Source of the DNA: Neofusicoccum parvum
Lineage: Eukaryota; Ascomycota; Dothideomycetes; Botryosphaeriales; Botryosphaeriaceae
Length of the DNA: 64,000 nucleotides
Assembly: GCA_020912385.1 (NCBI GenBank)
Contig: CP087221.1
Span: 1,240,001 to 1,304,000, forward strand
Direction of reading: 5' to 3'
A program made the translations under genes and the position numbers. Below the pieces are notes generated by a model, which searched no databases, was not told the origin of the DNA, and saw nothing but the letters and a program-made list of their open reading frames with translations. Below, one piece after another: positions 23,784 through 35,746 of this stretch; positions within the stretch are counted from its first letter, which is position 1, and the number at the start of each line of letters is the position of its first letter.

Positions 23784-25635
23784 GTGCGCTGTGGGAACCG
23801 GGGTGATGAGAGGAGTAGGAATCGCGGGCTTGCCTTCACGCAGGAGTTGTTGTTTCAGAGGACGTTTGTTAATAGCACTTCGGTGCGATGTGTAGCTCTA
23901 TACCTGTGCTGGACTAGCCAGTGCTTTTCGTAGTAATGACAGCGTTTGTAACGGGGGGGGGTTCACTCGAATTCATCTGCCGACTGGTCTTTTTTGTCTG
24001 GATCCGTGACACGTCTATCTTTTTCATCTGTTTTGCTCCAGGCGCTGTCTATGCCTCACATGGAGTGGAGCAGATGAGGAAGGCAGCCCTTTGCCCCTCT
24101 CATACAAGTAGCATTCAGCTACACTTCTCCAAAGCCCTCGACCAGTGCGTAGAGAGTCGAAACATTCGTCTGGACGCGACAGCCCTTTCCAAGCATGTGT
24201 CAGAACTAATGCTCGACTGTTCCGTCGGGGACCAGGAGCGTTCGTCCTACAACAAACCCGCCCCCCTTGTCCAATCGTGTAGCGTGGAATCAACGGATCG
24301 GCAAGCATGCTCAAGAAGTGGCTCTAGTGCTCTTGCAACGACAACGTAGAGCATCCTCGAGGGACCAGTCGGTAGATGAAAGAACTGTGGACGAGGCGTC
24401 TTTGGACGGCCGTCTCCTTACGATGGGCGCGGTCTCAAGCCGTCAAGATTCCGCAATAACACTTCGGAGAGTCTCGGAGGGTCTTTGGAAAAGCAGCAGT
24501 TGTTGTTGGTCTATTTCAACTAGAAAAAGTCTCCACTTTCGCCGGATCGATGACTGGCGCAAGAAAACTCATAGTGAAAAAGAAGAATGAAAACCAGAAT
24601 GCAGCAGCAGTCTTTCTGCTGTGAGAACTGCAGCAGCAGTTCGCAATCGCAATGAGAAATTCGGATGTAAGGAAAACTTGCTCAACACTTTTTTTAGGAT
24701 CCGATCCCATCGCAGCCCCCTTGCTTGCTATAAATTCCGCTCAGAAAAGCAAGTTGTTTTGGCGTTTTCCCCCTCTCAAAAACGAACATGCAGAAAACCC
24801 GGACCATCGAACGGTCTCTCCTCTTCTTCTTGGTAACCCGAAGATCAAATGGAAAAGAAGAGAGAACAGACCCGCGCTTTCTTGCGTTCGTAACCTCGTT
24901 AAAAGCCAAAAAGGGAAAAAAGAACCGGCAACCCGTTTTTTCTATGGCGCTTCATCCAGCCTGAGAAGAAAAAGAGAAGGCCCCATGTGCCATAAGGACC
25001 CATCGCGCCGTGCCCCGTCTATAAACTGGTTGAGGCAGCGCAACAAATCCTGCATTACTCTTTTTTGGAATGCCTTCCCACTCGATGAACGCCATCTGTG
25101 AACGTGCCCTGCACGACGGAAACCCGAGAAATTGACTGTCGAGAAAGTCTTTCCCACCATCCCGTCGTCCATGTGAAATGCTGAAAAACGTGACCGGCGT
25201 ATGCAAGGGCTGCGAGATCGCTTTTGGGGAGAGAGGACCGTATTAAGGAAATGAAAAGGAAAAAAAAAAAAGTTAGCATCCGAAGGGCCGGTGCAACGTG
25301 TCTATTTGCTGTGCTCCCCGGGCAGCACCGTCGATGGAGCAAAGGGCGTACAAAGTCGTAAGCGTCGTATGACAAACCCGCGTCATTCCTCCCGTCTGGA
25401 CGTACGTCGGAAATGTTCATGGTGGAAGGTGTGCCGCAGATGAAGTCAACGCTATCTATATGCTGTTCGGGGTATGAGAAAGCAAATTCCGGACCTTCGA
25501 ATGGATCTGGCGAGTCCAGTGGAAACGAGTAAGCAAAGAAAACCGGGATGAAAAGCGCCTCGGTGTGGAGGCGGCCGAGCGGTGCACACGAGGCTAGTCA
25601 TGCACCGCAGCCGCAAATGTAAGGAAGTGGTATAT
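23784..25635. other. Intergenic between convergent MFS and DED1 genes
   Basis: 1.85 kb holding both 3' UTRs. AT-richer than the genes, with poly-A/T and G runs (for example an eight-base G run near 23955 and an A run near 25260). CAG/CTG-rich words cluster near 24600-24645. No frame shows family resemblance. Confidence 0.5.
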
Positions 25636-27754
<2,119 letters not shown>

Positions 27755-28577
27755 GCTGGGCAGGTGTCGCTGAGTTGTTGTTGAGGTTGTGGAGTGTGTT
27801 GGCGTCTCGAGCCGGCGGGTACGTGGAAAGGCGACCGGGCAGTCGATTAGGGACGATTAGCGGTCGTGTGCGACGGACGGGCCACGCGGTGTTCAGGAAA
27901 TGACGAGCTGGAGCTGTGAGGCAGAAACGCGCCTGAAACCTTTCGTGATGGGAAAGGAGAGGATGAAAAGGCCTCTATCTTCCCGAAACGACAGGATATT
28001 AGAAACTGCAAAAGCCAAAGAAAAGTGTCCGGTTTGTGGGGGGGAGGAAGATTTGCGGGTGAGGAGAGAGGTGGTGAGAAGAGGGTTCGGGCCAGGCGTC
28101 GTGAAATTTTGTAAGGCCTTTCGCCTCCTTCCAAGCGCTGGCCCAAACCGGCGTAGCGCGAGACAAACGCCGGGGGCAATCACGACGCTTCGACTTTGGC
28201 ACCCGACGCCGCGCCCGGCCTCTGCGGCCAGTCAATCACCGCGCTTATCTGAGGGAGCGGTCTGGGACGATAATCCCACGGCGCCCCAGCCTGTGCCCCC
28301 CGACTTTTGGCGGGACTGCTTCCCCTGCCGCGCATCGCCGCCGCCTGACTCTGACTTTGCGCGCGCCGCGCGGGCTTGTGTGCGGATGCGGCCTTTGCTC
28401 GGTCGCCGCCGCCCGCCAGGCGCTGACAGAGCCTGCTCTGGCGCGCACTGCCTGCGCTGCCGTCATCGTCATCGCAGCGCGGCTGTCACATGCATCACAC
28501 GCGTGCAGGGCACCCAGTCATCACCGCTTGATTCTAGCCTACGCTGCTACCTGCGCTAGCCGCAGCCCAAACCATCG
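27755..28577. other. DED1 promoter and 3' flank of cyclophilin gene
   Basis: 823 bp. GC-rich in the part near 28200-28560, where frames are open on both strands by composition only. Nothing else seen. Confidence 0.5.
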
Positions 28578-29719
28578 TTACGCCATGGTCTTGTCCCACT
28601 TTTCAGCCCGTGATCGACTGCGCACAAAGAGGAAGACGAGCCCACCAATGACGCCCAGCCCGAACAGCTTCTGCCCAAAGCTCAGGCCCGACGAACTGTA
28701 CGTCTCCGTGACGACATCCTCCGCCTTTGAGCCTTCAGCAGCGCCGTCCGGCAGCGTCGCTTCCTGCTCGCCTTCTCCAGCCGCAAACTCCGCGCCGCCG
28801 AAGGTATCTTGAGGTTCTGTGTATCAGCCGATGATGGAACGGGTGCTGCAAAGCGCCGTCTAGAGCTCAACGTGGATACCTTCTTCAGGGACCTCCAGCT
28901 CGCCGCTCTTGACGATCTTGACCTCCTGAACGGGCTTGTCGCCCGGCTTCTTCGCCACATTCTGGATCTTGTCGACGATTTCGTAGCCCTCGAGGACCTC
29001 GCCAAACACGACGTGGCGGCCATCGAGCCACGTCGTGATGGCAGTGGTGATGAAGAACTGGCTGCCGTTGGTGTCCTTGCCCGAGTTGGCCATGCCTGCG
29101 TGATGTCAGTGTGCGGTGGTGCAGAGAGCGTGCACCATGACCACTTACTTAGAACGCCCTTTTTGCTGTGCTTGAGCTTGAAGTTCTCGTCGGGGAACTT
29201 CTGGCCGTAGATGGACTTGCCGCCGGTGCCGTCACCGTTGGTGAAGTCACCACCCTGGATCATGAAGTCCTTGATGACACGGTGGAAGGTTGAGCCCTCA
29301 TAGCCGAAGCCCTTCTCGCCAGTCGCAAGAGCGCTGAGTGCGTGTCAGTCGCGGTGTTCATGCCTCGCAACGAGCGATAGGCGGTGGGCAGGGCATACCG
29401 GAAGTTCTCCGCGGTCTGTAGGAGGACCGTGTCAGCAACGTGTCACGGCATTGCAGCGTGGAGTAACGTACCTTGGGGACGGTCTTGCCGTAGAGGCCGA
29501 TGGTGATACGGCCTAGTTCGTCGTCGCCATGCTTGATGTCGAAGAAGACCTGCAGCAGGCGTCAATGGAATGCTCGGCGCTCCCGGGCTTGAAGCCACAT
29601 ATGCATACCTTGTGGGTGATCTTGGGGCCCTTCGCAGCCTCAGCGGTCTGGGCGAAGTACACGAAGGTAACGCCCAGGAAAACGAGCAGGGAGACGAGCA
29701 GCTTCTGAAATCCTGCCAT
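28578..29719 (-). CDS. ER cyclophilin (peptidyl-prolyl isomerase), membrane-anchored splice form
   Basis: Catalyses proline isomerisation during folding in the secretory pathway. Exons 29719-29609, 29549-29472, 29415-29399, 29333-29149, 29095-28880 and 28816-28578 give 281 residues in frame. A signal peptide ([16 protein letters not shown]) is followed by a full cyclophilin domain: [40 protein letters not shown] and [14 protein letters not shown] 17-nt exon (TAENFR) is included. The last exon adds an acidic linker and one transmembrane segment ([14 protein letters not shown]) with a basic tail, so the domain would sit in the ER lumen on a C-terminal anchor. If the last intron is retained, a shorter form results (see next entry). 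It is divergent from mitochondrial uS13. Confidence 0.85.
28860..29719 (-). CDS. Alternative short form of the same cyclophilin ending HVEL
   Basis: Reading through the last intron (28817-28879, donor GTATCC, acceptor ACACAG) gives a stop at 28860 and a 208-residue protein ending [12 protein letters not shown] resembles the fungal ER retrieval signal HDEL. This form would be soluble in the ER lumen, in contrast to the membrane-anchored form. Both forms share the first four introns and are in frame. Which one predominates cannot be told from DNA. Confidence 0.6.
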
Positions 29720-30173
29720 TGTGGATGGGACTGCAATGGGAGGGAACGGAGGGTGGCAGCGGGGAGCTTTTGTAGTTGCATGGGGCGCTGGGGCACTCCG
29801 CGCACCCTTGAAACGCAAGGGACAGCCCCCTCTGGGCGCGCCGCCTGCCGCATCTAGCACTGCCGCATGCTCGTCCGACAGCATACACGGCTGAAGAAAC
29901 ACTAGCCCACGCGACTGCACGCTGCAGCGGTCTGGCTACTTCCTTCGGTCTCCTGGTCCTGCCCCAGGCTTGGTTTCTGTGTTGCCCCCCGCGTCCCTGA
30001 AGCCTCGGTGTCGGGGCCCTGCACCGAGCGGCGGCAACCATTTAGAAGCCAAAACCACGTGACGCGGCGATTCGAGAAATCGTCTCCGGGCGAGCGCATT
30101 TGGAGCAGCGAGCAACGCGCCGCCGTAACCACCGCCCGCGAGCCTCATCCACCGTCTGCCGTCGGCCGTCACA
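29720..30173. promoter_or_regulatory. Divergent promoter, cyclophilin and mitochondrial uS13
   Basis: 454 bp between the two start codons. I recognise no specific regulatory word with confidence; no coding frame is supported. Confidence 0.5.
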
Positions 30174-30655
30174 ATGGTACCGCTTTATCCCACCCATCGC
30201 GCACCGCATCCATACTGACCAGTTGCGCAGGTGTTCATCCTGGGACTCAACTTCGCCGAATCTCACTTCGTCAAAGTATGTACAGCAACGCTGCACAGCC
30301 CGCCCTTCCCCCGCGACCCGACTGACCTTTGTCTGTCGCGTAGAAAGCGCTCCAGTCCTTCTATGGCGTCGGCCCCAATGTATCCAAGCAGCTCATGGGC
30401 CGCTTCCACATTCACAAGCGTGCCACCGTCGGCGAGCTCGACGGCCAGCAGCTCCTCGACCTCAACTCTCATCTCTCCACCCTCAAGATCGAGAACGACC
30501 TGCGCCGCTCCCTGGTCGACAATATCCGGCGTCTGAGGGATATGGGTACCTACAGGGGAAGGAGGCACGCGATGGGCCTGCCTGTGAGAGGACAGAGGAC
30601 GAGAACACAGATCAACACGGCACGGAAGCTGAACCAAGTGGAGCGCAGATATTGA
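30174..30655 (+). CDS. Mitochondrial small-subunit ribosomal protein uS13m
   Basis: Component of the mitoribosomal small-subunit head. Exons 30174-30176, 30231-30275 and 30344-30655 give 119 residues. The first coding exon is the initiator ATG alone, followed by GTACCG; the second begins GTG TTC after TTGCGCAG. The product reads MVFILGLNF, then HFVKKALQSFYGVG after the second intron, and ends with the S13 signature RGQRTRTQINTARKLNQVERRY. Length and the RGQRT block match the S13 family; the MVFILG start and the lack of bacterial-type extensions match fungal mitochondrial members. Confidence 0.92.
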
Positions 30656-31401
30656 GGAACAAATATTGGATCATGGTGTACTATTTCTCTGGCCAGGCAT
30701 ATGGGCGGCGCACTGGAATACGGAATGAAAGACTGGGGCTGAGCTTAAATTTGTGGGCCAGCCAACGACGCGACATCCAGAAGGTTGGCACAGCTACGGC
30801 CAGCTGCAACTGCCCTCGACAAGCACACCTATGCAGGGTGTTTGATCTGGGTATGGATAGGTTCAAGCATCTGTCTGGGCGCAGAAGTCCTCTAGGGGAT
30901 GTGCCAATGCCATCCGGACGATGCTTCAACCTCCCCATGGCAACGGCCTTTGCGCAACCTCGGGCTTTGCGAGTCGTTTGGGTGACACATGACAACCTAC
31001 AGATCTTCTCCAACCTCACCTGATGGCTGTTCTCATCGCCAGCATCGCGGTGCTGTGTTCTAGTGCAATGCCACGCCCGCAGTGAAACTATCTGTTTGTC
31101 TCGAGGATTCAAATGGTGCCGTGCGGCAATGGAGATTCCGAGCCCCGGAACAGCAGCGTGCACGCGATCCGCCGCAGCCCATCAAGGTGCTCGGATTCTA
31201 AAGTAGCGTGTCTGCTGTGTGGACTCCAAGGTACTTCACCAACACGTCAGTCTAATGTAAATAGGAGGCTCTTTTCCTGCTAAGGCTTGATCCAGCTTAC
31301 CCGTTTCTCGACTCGTCTGCCTGTTCGCCCTTTTCTGGCCTCTTTATCTCTCAACCCTCACGTCTTCTATAGCCCCAGAATATTCTATTGCGAGCGCTAC
31401 C
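30656..31401. other. Intergenic, 3' of uS13m and promoter of DUF7730-like gene
   Basis: 746 bp. A plus-strand frame continues past uS13m, but its composition is unremarkable and it follows the stop of a complete gene. Nothing supported. Confidence 0.5.
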
Positions 31402-32616
31402 ATGGACATCACGAGCCTGAAAGCAAGAGTAGACTCTCTTACCCACATTCGCAAGGAATACTCCGCTCCCGGCTCCAGCAGCTCTCGGACAACCTCACAG
31501 CCCCACGCCAGGCACAGCATCCTTAGAAGCGTGCCCGTCGACCCTCGATACTCCTTCGACCTCTCTCAGGAAATCCAACGTACCTGGTCCACCGAGCTCA
31601 CTTGCTTCCCCGACCTGCACGCCGCCCGACCACCCAAACCGGCCCCTCCCCCTCCGTCAAATTACCGCAAAAGCCTCTCAAAACACCTCCAGCAGCCAGA
31701 TGCCCTCTATCAATCCCTCATATCCAAACCCATCAACCCCCAAACCACTTCCCCCCTCTTCTCCAAACTCCCACCGGAAGTCCGCGAGCAAATCTGGTCC
31801 CACCTCCTCACCCACCACGGCGTGATCCTCTGCATCACCTCCGGCGGCCTGCCCACCCCTTCCTACAACCTCCACCCGGCCCTCCTTGCCACCAGCCGCC
31901 GCCTCTGCCTCGAAGCCGCCCCGCTCCTCTACGGCCGCAACCGCTTCTCCGTCTTCCACATCCCGAACCTGCTGCGCTCGCGCAGCGCGCCCCCTCGCTT
32001 CGCCCTCTCCCCGCGCTACTTCCCGTTCGTCCGACACCTGAACGTCGACGTCCCGGACAAGTTCATCGAGCGCTGGTACTACACCGCCTGGGGCGACGAG
32101 TTCGAGAGCTACACGGCCGTCGTGGCCGCGCTGGTGCGGCTTGCGGGGAAGGCGTTGAGGCACTTGCAGCTGAGCTTGGTGAGGAACTGCGCGCTTGAGA
32201 GCTACACCAGCTGGGGCCCGTACGTGGCGGCCGATTCGCCGCTGATGCGCGCGGTGGCGGAGGACTTCTTACCGAGGATGGAGTGTGGTGCAGGGGGAGG
32301 GAGGAGGTTTTTGCTGTTGGTGCCGTGCGGGCCGGGCAGCGCGGGCGGTGCAGAGGCGCAGAGAGCGTTTGATGTGCTGCGGCCAGATGCGCCGACGGTG
32401 GTGCATGCGGTGGCCAGGAATTTGGGTAGGCTGCAGAAGACGGCAAGGATGAATGGGGTGGAGCTGGAGGAGAGTTTGTATGTGCTGGTCAAGGGGGAGG
32501 TGTCGGATGGTAGCGGAGGCCTGTCGGAGGAGGCGAGGGTGGAAATATTAGTGGACGTGGAGCATGGTTCTGGGGAGGCGGAAGGAAAGGGCATTGCGCT
32601 AGAAGTGGCGTACTAG
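31402..32616 (+). CDS. DUF7730/2EXR-like protein of unknown function
   Basis: Single-exon gene of 404 residues. After a Pro/Ser-rich N-terminus (to about 110) comes a segment reading SPLFSKLPPEVREQIWSHLL, then HPALLATSRRLCLEAAPLLYGRNRFSVF. This is the F-box-like pattern of the DUF7730/2EXR families, which are expanded in Pezizomycotina. No catalytic residues are recognisable. The C-terminal third is Gly/Glu-rich. The function is unknown; a scaffold or ubiquitin-ligase adaptor role is only a guess from F-box-like similarity. Confidence 0.8.
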   Translation: MDITSLKARVDSLTHIRKEYSAPGSSSSRTTSQPHARHSILRSVPVDPRYSFDLSQEIQRTWSTELTCFPDLHAARPPKPAPPPPSNYRKSLSKHLQQPDALYQSLISKPINPQTTSPLFSKLPPEVREQIWSHLLTHHGVILCITSGGLPTPSYNLHPALLATSRRLCLEAAPLLYGRNRFSVFHIPNLLRSRSAPPRFALSPRYFPFVRHLNVDVPDKFIERWYYTAWGDEFESYTAVVAALVRLAGKALRHLQLSLVRNCALESYTSWGPYVAADSPLMRAVAEDFLPRMECGAGGGRRFLLLVPCGPGSAGGAEAQRAFDVLRPDAPTVVHAVARNLGRLQKTARMNGVELEESLYVLVKGEVSDGSGGLSEEARVEILVDVEHGSGEAEGKGIALEVAY

Positions 32617-34832
32617 TGTGTGCATGCTGTAAGACACTTTCTTTGACATCAAATATTGAGCTCATTAAAAGGCTAACGCACAATGTAAGTCAAGAGACAT
32701 TCCGATAAAGCTACACGCGAAGATCTACATCCTAGACTATAACCGTATGTCACGGTTCAAGCTAACAGTAGGACGGTAAGTGGGGTATTACTTAAGCGGT
32801 CGTTCACTATTAGGTAGGAGGTAGGAGGTCGAGCGGCGCCCTTAGTTTCTTATTTCACATTTAACTAGTAAGGGCCGAAGTAGATTTCTTATTCCAAGAA
32901 ACAATACTTCTACTTTTTAGCTAATAAGGGAAGGAGACGCGCAGAGAAATATTCCTCTAGGCGCACTAGATATTCTATATAAATATCTTTTTCTTCTTTC
33001 CTTCTCACCTTCTTCTTTTTCTTTTCTCTTTAGCCTAGAAACTTTTATCAATTTTAAGAATTAAACTTGAATCTCCCTAAGTGGTAGTACTAGTTATTAT
33101 TTTGAGGTAAGGTAGACTAAGATAGACTACGCGCGACGATATCTCTAACAAAGAAGATAAGGATATGGAACGAAGCTTAGAAGAATCTAGTAGAGCATCC
33201 TTCCAAGGTTAACTCCCGAGGAATATTCTAACGCCCCAAGGCCATGATTGGTTGGCTGCCATGTTTTCCCGCACTCCACGCTTCCATGCATGTTCCTCAG
33301 CTTGGATGACCCACCAGGGTCTGCCCGCGGCAGCTGAATTGCAGGGTCAACGCCACAACGTCGTTTCAGCAATTCACTAAAGGCCGTCTATCGAAAGGTG
33401 CTCCCAAGCAAAGCGCATAACCTACTCTCTGCAAGCCACATTAGCAAAGAGTTCCGCTTGCACTCACATGATCATCGGAAGATGCCGCCATAGACTATTC
33501 GTACTCCGGTGTATTTCTAGCACGATCTGTGCAGACTCATCCCTCACTCCTTTCCCTTTTCTCCTACCAACCCTCTTCCAAGCGCCAACACGCACCTACA
33601 CGTAAGCCTGCATGCGAAGAAAAACTGCCGAAACCGAGAGGTGTTCTCGGGTTCGGTCGCATTCGCCTAGGTACCGAAAGCCTTGTCTTAAATCTTAACT
33701 CTTGTCCAACGTGCCTCACCTCATCGCATACTCCGGTATATGCCTGGACATAACCTCTCACCCGTTCGCCCAGCCTCCGTCGCCGCCTACGCCACCCAAT
33801 AAGACACTCTCCTCCCCGCGCGCGCTTTGCTTGGCCCCCCGCCCGCACACAGCAACGCGATCCTTGTGCATAGGCACTCCGCCCCCTTGGCGCCGAGCAT
33901 CGTGCGCAGCCCCCGCCCAGCCCGCGTCCACTCGCCCAGCGTGCTCTATTACATCCGGTCCCATTACTGGAAACAGAAGGACGCGAGCCGGTAGTTCTCT
34001 TGCGCTTGCGGCGTGCCGCTAGCCTCTGCCGTTCCGCTGCCGCATTCGCATGTACTCGCTGCGGGATTGGATGGGTGCCACGTCTGGATGCTTCGAGGCG
34101 GAACATCGCGACGCCAACGAACCCACGCTAACCGTTGTCGACATTATTTCGTTCGGAGCAGGCCTTTCGTGGCAACGGTGGAGGCTTCGTGCATTGTACA
34201 TTCAAGCCTCCTTTGTTGGTTGTATGGAGAGATGCGGGCACTGCCAACGCCGATAGGCTTGGCGTACAACAGCACTGTCAGAGTAGCGATGCGCGCATGA
34301 CGCCCTCCGCACTTCCCGCCCGATGCGGCAGATGCGTTTGATATGGATGTGTGAGGCTTTTGCCCTCCTCTTGGTGGCACGGCCTCGCGCGTTTTATCCG
34401 GACCTCGCAACCCGGTACTGGCAACATGCTCAGTAGTTACGCGCGCTCTCCTCGTCCGCTTTAGCTATATCACGCCATAAGCGAGCGTGGTGCCAAGAGT
34501 AGAGAGTTTCTTGGTTTGGAGATGGACACGACTCAGCGGATATGTGCGAAGCGACAAAGAGTGGCAGGCATGATACACTTCGACTTCAGTAGCCTCGGCT
34601 TTTCCGAGGGAGCAATTTCAGGATTTTGATGTCCGATGGCAGGTTGATATTTACAGTTTGCCTGATATGTGCATGGTATGGTATGTACAGAGCAGTGAGG
34701 AAAATGGAACAATATTCACAGAAATGGTACAGGAACAAAAGCAGAGAATCCAGAAAGCACAGCAAACCACCCCGTAGCCACTCCACGCCCGCATTCGTAT
34801 CGTAACTGTCCCGTAACCACTGGCAAATGCGG
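32617..34832. other. Gene-free region including an AT-rich islet
   Basis: 2.2 kb without a supported gene. The first third is the AT-rich islet listed separately. The remainder (33250-34830) has only short frames of biased composition on both strands, among them a 180-codon Arg/Gly-rich minus frame (34106-33564) that I reject. Confidence 0.5.
32690..33230. repeat. AT-rich islet, possible RIP-degraded repeat relic
   Basis: Base composition drops sharply against both flanks, with many TA, CTA and TAG words and no open frame. Such islets in Pezizomycotina often mark transposon copies degraded by repeat-induced point mutation. I could not find terminal repeats, a target-site duplication or any readable transposase remnant, so the origin is inferred. 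Confidence 0.4.
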
Positions 34833-35746
34833 TCATTTGTTGACCGCGTGGAGCCACTCCTCCTGGCGCTGGCGAGCGGAGTAGGTGCTGATACGGAGGA
34901 TCTCCTGCATCTGGGCGACGCTGGTCTGCATGATGTCCTTGGCGACGAACCAGCGGATGCCCTCGTGGCAGGGAGGGCTGGTCAAGCTGCCCTTGTAGGT
35001 CCAGAACTGGCTGAACCTGTCGACCTCGTCGAGGGCCATGTCGAACTGCATGTCCATGGCCAGCTGTCTGTCGGTCTCGTTGAAGGTGGGCAAAAACGAG
35101 GGGAACTGGTCAACCCAGGTGGAGTTGGCGGTGGCAGTGTCCATGGCAGGATCCATGAGGAAGCCCAGGACAGCCTTCTCGTGGCCCTCAGCGTCGACGT
35201 GGACGAAGTGAAGCTCGGCCTTGGTGCGATCGCCGTCGACCATGTGGTCGCCAGGGGCGTGGATGTGCCAGCCAGTCATGTAGACTGTCGTGTTGTCAAC
35301 CTGCATGGAGGGCAGCGTGGTGTAAACGCCTGGCTCGTGGCTGAGGGTGAAGGCAGGTCCGTAACCCCAGTTGAAGAAGTTGCCGGCCCAGCTGCCCTTG
35401 TACCCAGTGAACCTGGGCATGTGAACCATGTTGGTCGCATCGGCCGCCCTCAGGGAGATGGGCGACTGCTGTGTGCCGGTCTGGCAGAGCTCGTAGTCTG
35501 TGGCGGCCTTGTCAGAACGATGCGCGTTTCGCCAGTTCTCGATGGCGGCTTACCAGGGTTGAGGCGTCCCCAGTTGAACGAAAACTCGTAGGCCCAATCC
35601 GTCTGGCCGGGAATGCGGATAGTCCAGTTGCCGTCTCCACTGTCCTGGCGCTTGAGGAGCTCACCCCTCGTATCATAATTGGAGTGGTCGGCGCAGGCAA
35701 GGATGACGGGCAGGAGAGCTGCCAACGAAGCAAGCTTGGAGAACAT
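34833..35746 (-). CDS. Secreted alpha-type carbonic anhydrase
   Basis: Zinc enzyme interconverting CO2 and bicarbonate, here probably outside the cell or in the wall. Exons 35746-35554 and 35497-34833 with a 56-bp intron give 285 residues. A signal peptide (FSKLASLAALLPVILACADH) is visible. The join restores the family opening NWGRLNPDYELCQTGTQQSPI. The zinc histidines lie in GWHIHAPGDH and AELHFVHVD, and SLTSPPCHEGIRWFV is the conserved active-site segment. A dibasic KR at about 32-33 could be a Kex2-like processing site. Alpha-type enzymes are less common than beta-type in fungi but are found in many filamentous ascomycetes. Confidence 0.92.

Noticed and set aside
32797..33230. Possible LTR or MITE in the AT-rich islet
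   Set aside because: I could not find terminal inverted or direct repeats or a target-site duplication, so I do not call a named element.
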